Position numbers and translations under genes: made by a program
In this document: positions 6,751 to 8,029 of the stretch, in pieces
Numbering within the stretch: the stretch's first letter is position 1
Layout of the letters: each line of letters starts with the position of its first letter
Source: Bacillota bacterium
Lineage (GTDB): Bacteria; Bacillota; Clostridia; Lachnospirales; Lachnospiraceae
NCBI GenBank assembly: GCA_023441145.1
Contig: JAEZQN010000302.1
Coordinates: 1 to 8,029, forward strand
Direction of reading: 5' to 3'
DNA length: 8,029 bases
Notes under the pieces: model-generated
The model's input: the letters and a program-made list of their open reading frames with translations, nothing else
Databases searched by the model: none
Told to the model about the DNA's origin: nothing

Positions 6751-7767
6751 CTATATCTCTTCAGATATTTTATCCATTAATTCCATTTCCTTTAATTCTT
6801 TGTATTTTGAATACTTTTTAATAAGCATACTTACTGCATTTCTTCTAGCTGTTCCTAATTTAATTTTTGAAATATTAATTCCACTAAATGCTTTTTCAAA
6901 TCTACTTACTACTTCTCCAAAACCATCTATATCATTACTTAAATCATTATAACTTTTTGATATTCCAGCACAAAAACCAATCATATTGTTAGTGACTTTA
7001 AACCATTGATATAAGTCATCAGTATTGCATAGCTGATTTACTAAATACATTATATCAGTAAATTCTACTTCCAAATTAGTTATACTTGAATCTATTATCT
7101 TATCTGTTATTAATTCGTCCATTTTTGACTCTATAATCTTTTGATTATCTATGTTAGTTGAACCACTAATAAAAGCTAAATATGCTTTAACAATATCGGC
7201 CTTACTAAATCCACCTTTAATATTGTATTCTTTTGTTTGTTTTTCTGTAACCAATTTCATATCTAACTGTCTAAAATCATAGATATTATCAGCCAAAACT
7301 TCAATTTGATGTCTTACAGACATAGGTTTTTGTCCGTTATTTAATGTAATCATTCTATATATTAGTTTATTAATAGAATTACAAATCAATATATTTACAT
7401 AAATTGGTTTGTTATTATTTTGAATATCCACTTCTACTGAATTAAGAGTATTTAATCGTTGTATCCCATCTAGAATTAATACATTTTTAATATTGCTATT
7501 AATAAAGTTTTGTATACTATCAGTATCTAATTCTAGTTTGTTACTGTCTGCACTTTTGATTGCTATAGTAATTGGTGGCATTATACATCCTGTCACTATA
7601 TCTTTTTTTAATCTCTCATACAAATTGGTTTTTAAAGTATATCGTTGTTGATCCATCTTATTTATTGCAGGATAAAGCATTTTTAATGCATCTTTATAAT
7701 CAATCCTTCCAAGAGCATAAACACTTTTTATTACTTCATCATAATTTACATCCAAAATACTAATCAT
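6751..7767 (-). CDS. DGQHR/DUF262-like (ParB-fold-related) protein, first gene of the HEPN module
   Basis: This is a 338-aa cytosolic protein. Residues 97-107, LILDGIQRLNT, match the 'D-G-Q-x-R' motif of DGQHR (DndB-like) and DUF262 (GmrSD-type) proteins, with Ile in place of the first Gln. A second conserved-looking block, TLNNGQKPMSVRHQIE (141-156), also resembles those families, where an 'LN-x-G-Q-x-P' block follows the motif. Upstream, PPITIAI (64-70) fits the strand that precedes the pocket in ParB-like folds. In known relatives the motif contacts nucleotide or DNA; DndB regulates phosphorothioate modification and GmrSD cuts modified phage DNA. The C-terminal half (about 185-338) is helical and unrecognised. 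The start at 7767 is preceded by AGGGGAG 6 nt away and by a strong promoter. It could be a sensor, nuclease or repressor for the HEPN-like protein encoded next; the sequence does not decide between these. Confidence 0.6.
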   Translation of the reverse strand: MISILDVNYDEVIKSVYALGRIDYKDALKMLYPAINKMDQQRYTLKTNLYERLKKDIVTGCIMPPITIAIKSADSNKLELDTDSIQNFINSNIKNVLILDGIQRLNTLNSVEVDIQNNNKPIYVNILICNSINKLIYRMITLNNGQKPMSVRHQIEVLADNIYDFRQLDMKLVTEKQTKEYNIKGGFSKADIVKAYLAFISGSTNIDNQKIIESKMDELITDKIIDSSITNLEVEFTDIMYLVNQLCNTDDLYQWFKVTNNMIGFCAGISKSYNDLSNDIDGFGEVVSRFEKAFSGINISKIKLGTARRNAVSMLIKKYSKYKELKEMELMDKISEEI

Positions 7768-7808
7768 TTGCAGCTCCCCTAATAATCCAAATTTTAATAA
7801 TTTATTTT

Positions 7809-7837
7809 ATTATATTGCCTTTCATTATTATTTTCAA
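7809..7837 (-). promoter_or_regulatory. Strong sigma-A-like promoter of the DGQHR-HEPN operon
   Basis: On the minus strand TTGAAA (7837-7832) and a perfect TATAAT (7814-7809) are 17 bp apart. Transcription would start near 7802, leaving a leader of about 35 nt before the AGGGGAG site and the ATG at 7767. This is the best promoter in the window. The adjoining 7838-7923 stretch is AT-rich and shows no gene or clear structure. Confidence 0.72.
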
Positions 7838-7923
7838 CGATGCCTAAAACTGTTATCTTTAATTAATATGCTAATAACTCTTACTCAATTAATGTTTTTC
7901 TAATCTCTATAAGTTAAAACTAA

Positions 7924-7945
7924 AATTTGCAGTTTATTTACAGTT
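7924..7945. repeat. Short 11-bp tandem direct repeat between promoter and tRNA terminator
   Basis: On the minus strand AACTGTAAATA is followed directly by AACTGCAAATT, matching at 9 of 11 bases. The period is about one helical turn, so a protein could bind both copies on one face. The location, between the tRNA 3' end and the DGQHR promoter, would suit integrase arm sites or a regulator site, but in AT-rich DNA it could be chance. Confidence 0.35.
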
Positions 7946-7950
7946 AATGC

Positions 7951-7981
7951 AAAAAGAGCCCAACTATCTCTAGCTGGACTC
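7951..7981 (-). terminator. Rho-independent terminator of the tRNA transcript
   Basis: On the minus strand GAGTCCAGC and GTTGGGCTC pair as a 9-bp stem with two G-T pairs around an 8-base loop, followed by TTTTT. It begins 16 bp after the tRNA 3' end and would separate the tRNA from the DGQHR-HEPN operon, which has its own promoter. Confidence 0.85.
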
Positions 7982-7997
7982 CTTATCGTTCTTAGCA

Positions 7998-8029
7998 TGA
8001 CCCATACGGGAATCGAACCCATGATTTCA
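7998..8029 (-). tRNA. tRNA 3' portion, probably tRNA-Glu
   Basis: The last 32 bases, read on the minus strand, are the end of a tRNA: part of the variable loop, a T-arm with stem ATGGG/CCCGT around the TTCGATT loop, the 7-base acceptor strand ATGGGTC and discriminator A at 7998. CCA is not encoded. The T-arm and acceptor closely match the 3' end of Bacillota tRNA-Glu as I remember it, whose 5' acceptor strand GGCCCAT would pair with ATGGGTC. The anticodon lies beyond the window, so the amino acid is inferred. tRNA 3' ends are frequent integration targets for tyrosine recombinases such as the decayed one at 4489-5504. Confidence 0.85.

Noticed and set aside
7572..7763. A 63-codon open frame on the plus strand
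   Set aside because: It is antisense to the start of the DGQHR-like gene, has no clear ribosome-binding site, and its translation shows no recognisable motif.
1..8029. CRISPR array, insertion sequence or rRNA
   Set aside because: No spaced identical repeats, transposase motifs, terminal inverted repeats or rRNA signatures were seen on either strand.

Overview
The window is AT-rich DNA. Its Shine-Dalgarno sequences are purine-rich and of AGGAGG type, its sigma-A-like promoters are strong, and it carries a small protein resembling the Cse60 family of spore-formers. Together these suggest a low-GC Bacillota, probably a Clostridia-type organism. No gene fixes the genus. The window looks like part of a defence-rich accessory island beside a tRNA gene.

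Layout from left to right. Positions 1-4399, all on the minus strand, hold a four-gene operon that reads right to left: a C5-cytosine methyltransferase (343 aa), a second C5-cytosine methyltransferase (507 aa, TTG start), an McrB-like AAA+ motor (566 aa), and the first 39 codons of a fourth gene cut by the window edge. Gene content and order match the LlaJI-type restriction-modification systems: two 5mC methyltransferases, then R1 (McrB-like, with an N-terminal DNA-recognition domain), then R2 (McrC-like PD-(D/E)XK nuclease). A sigma-A-like promoter lies upstream of the operon at 4437-4465. A hairpin followed by a U-run sits between the methylation and restriction halves and could limit restriction-gene expression.

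Positions 4489-5504 hold a decayed tyrosine recombinase (integrase) on the plus strand. It lacks its N-terminus and carries one in-frame stop and one frameshift, but all recognisable catalytic motifs can still be read. A hairpin follows it. Then comes a 53-codon gene with its own promoter and Shine-Dalgarno sequence (5651-5812), resembling Cse60.

Positions 5800-7767 on the minus strand hold a compact two-gene operon with a near-consensus promoter at 7809-7837. The first gene encodes a protein with a D-G-x-Q-R motif like that of the DGQHR/DUF262 (ParB-like) proteins. The second, 9 bp downstream, encodes a protein with an R-x4-H motif typical of HEPN ribonucleases. I know of no named system that matches this pair exactly, and it is the best candidate here for an undescribed defence or toxin-antitoxin-like module.

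Positions 7951-8029 hold the 3' end of a tRNA gene, most likely tRNA-Glu, with its terminator, on the minus strand. A tRNA, integrase remains, a restriction system and a candidate HEPN module in under 8 kb is the usual pattern of a tRNA-associated defence island whose integrase has died.
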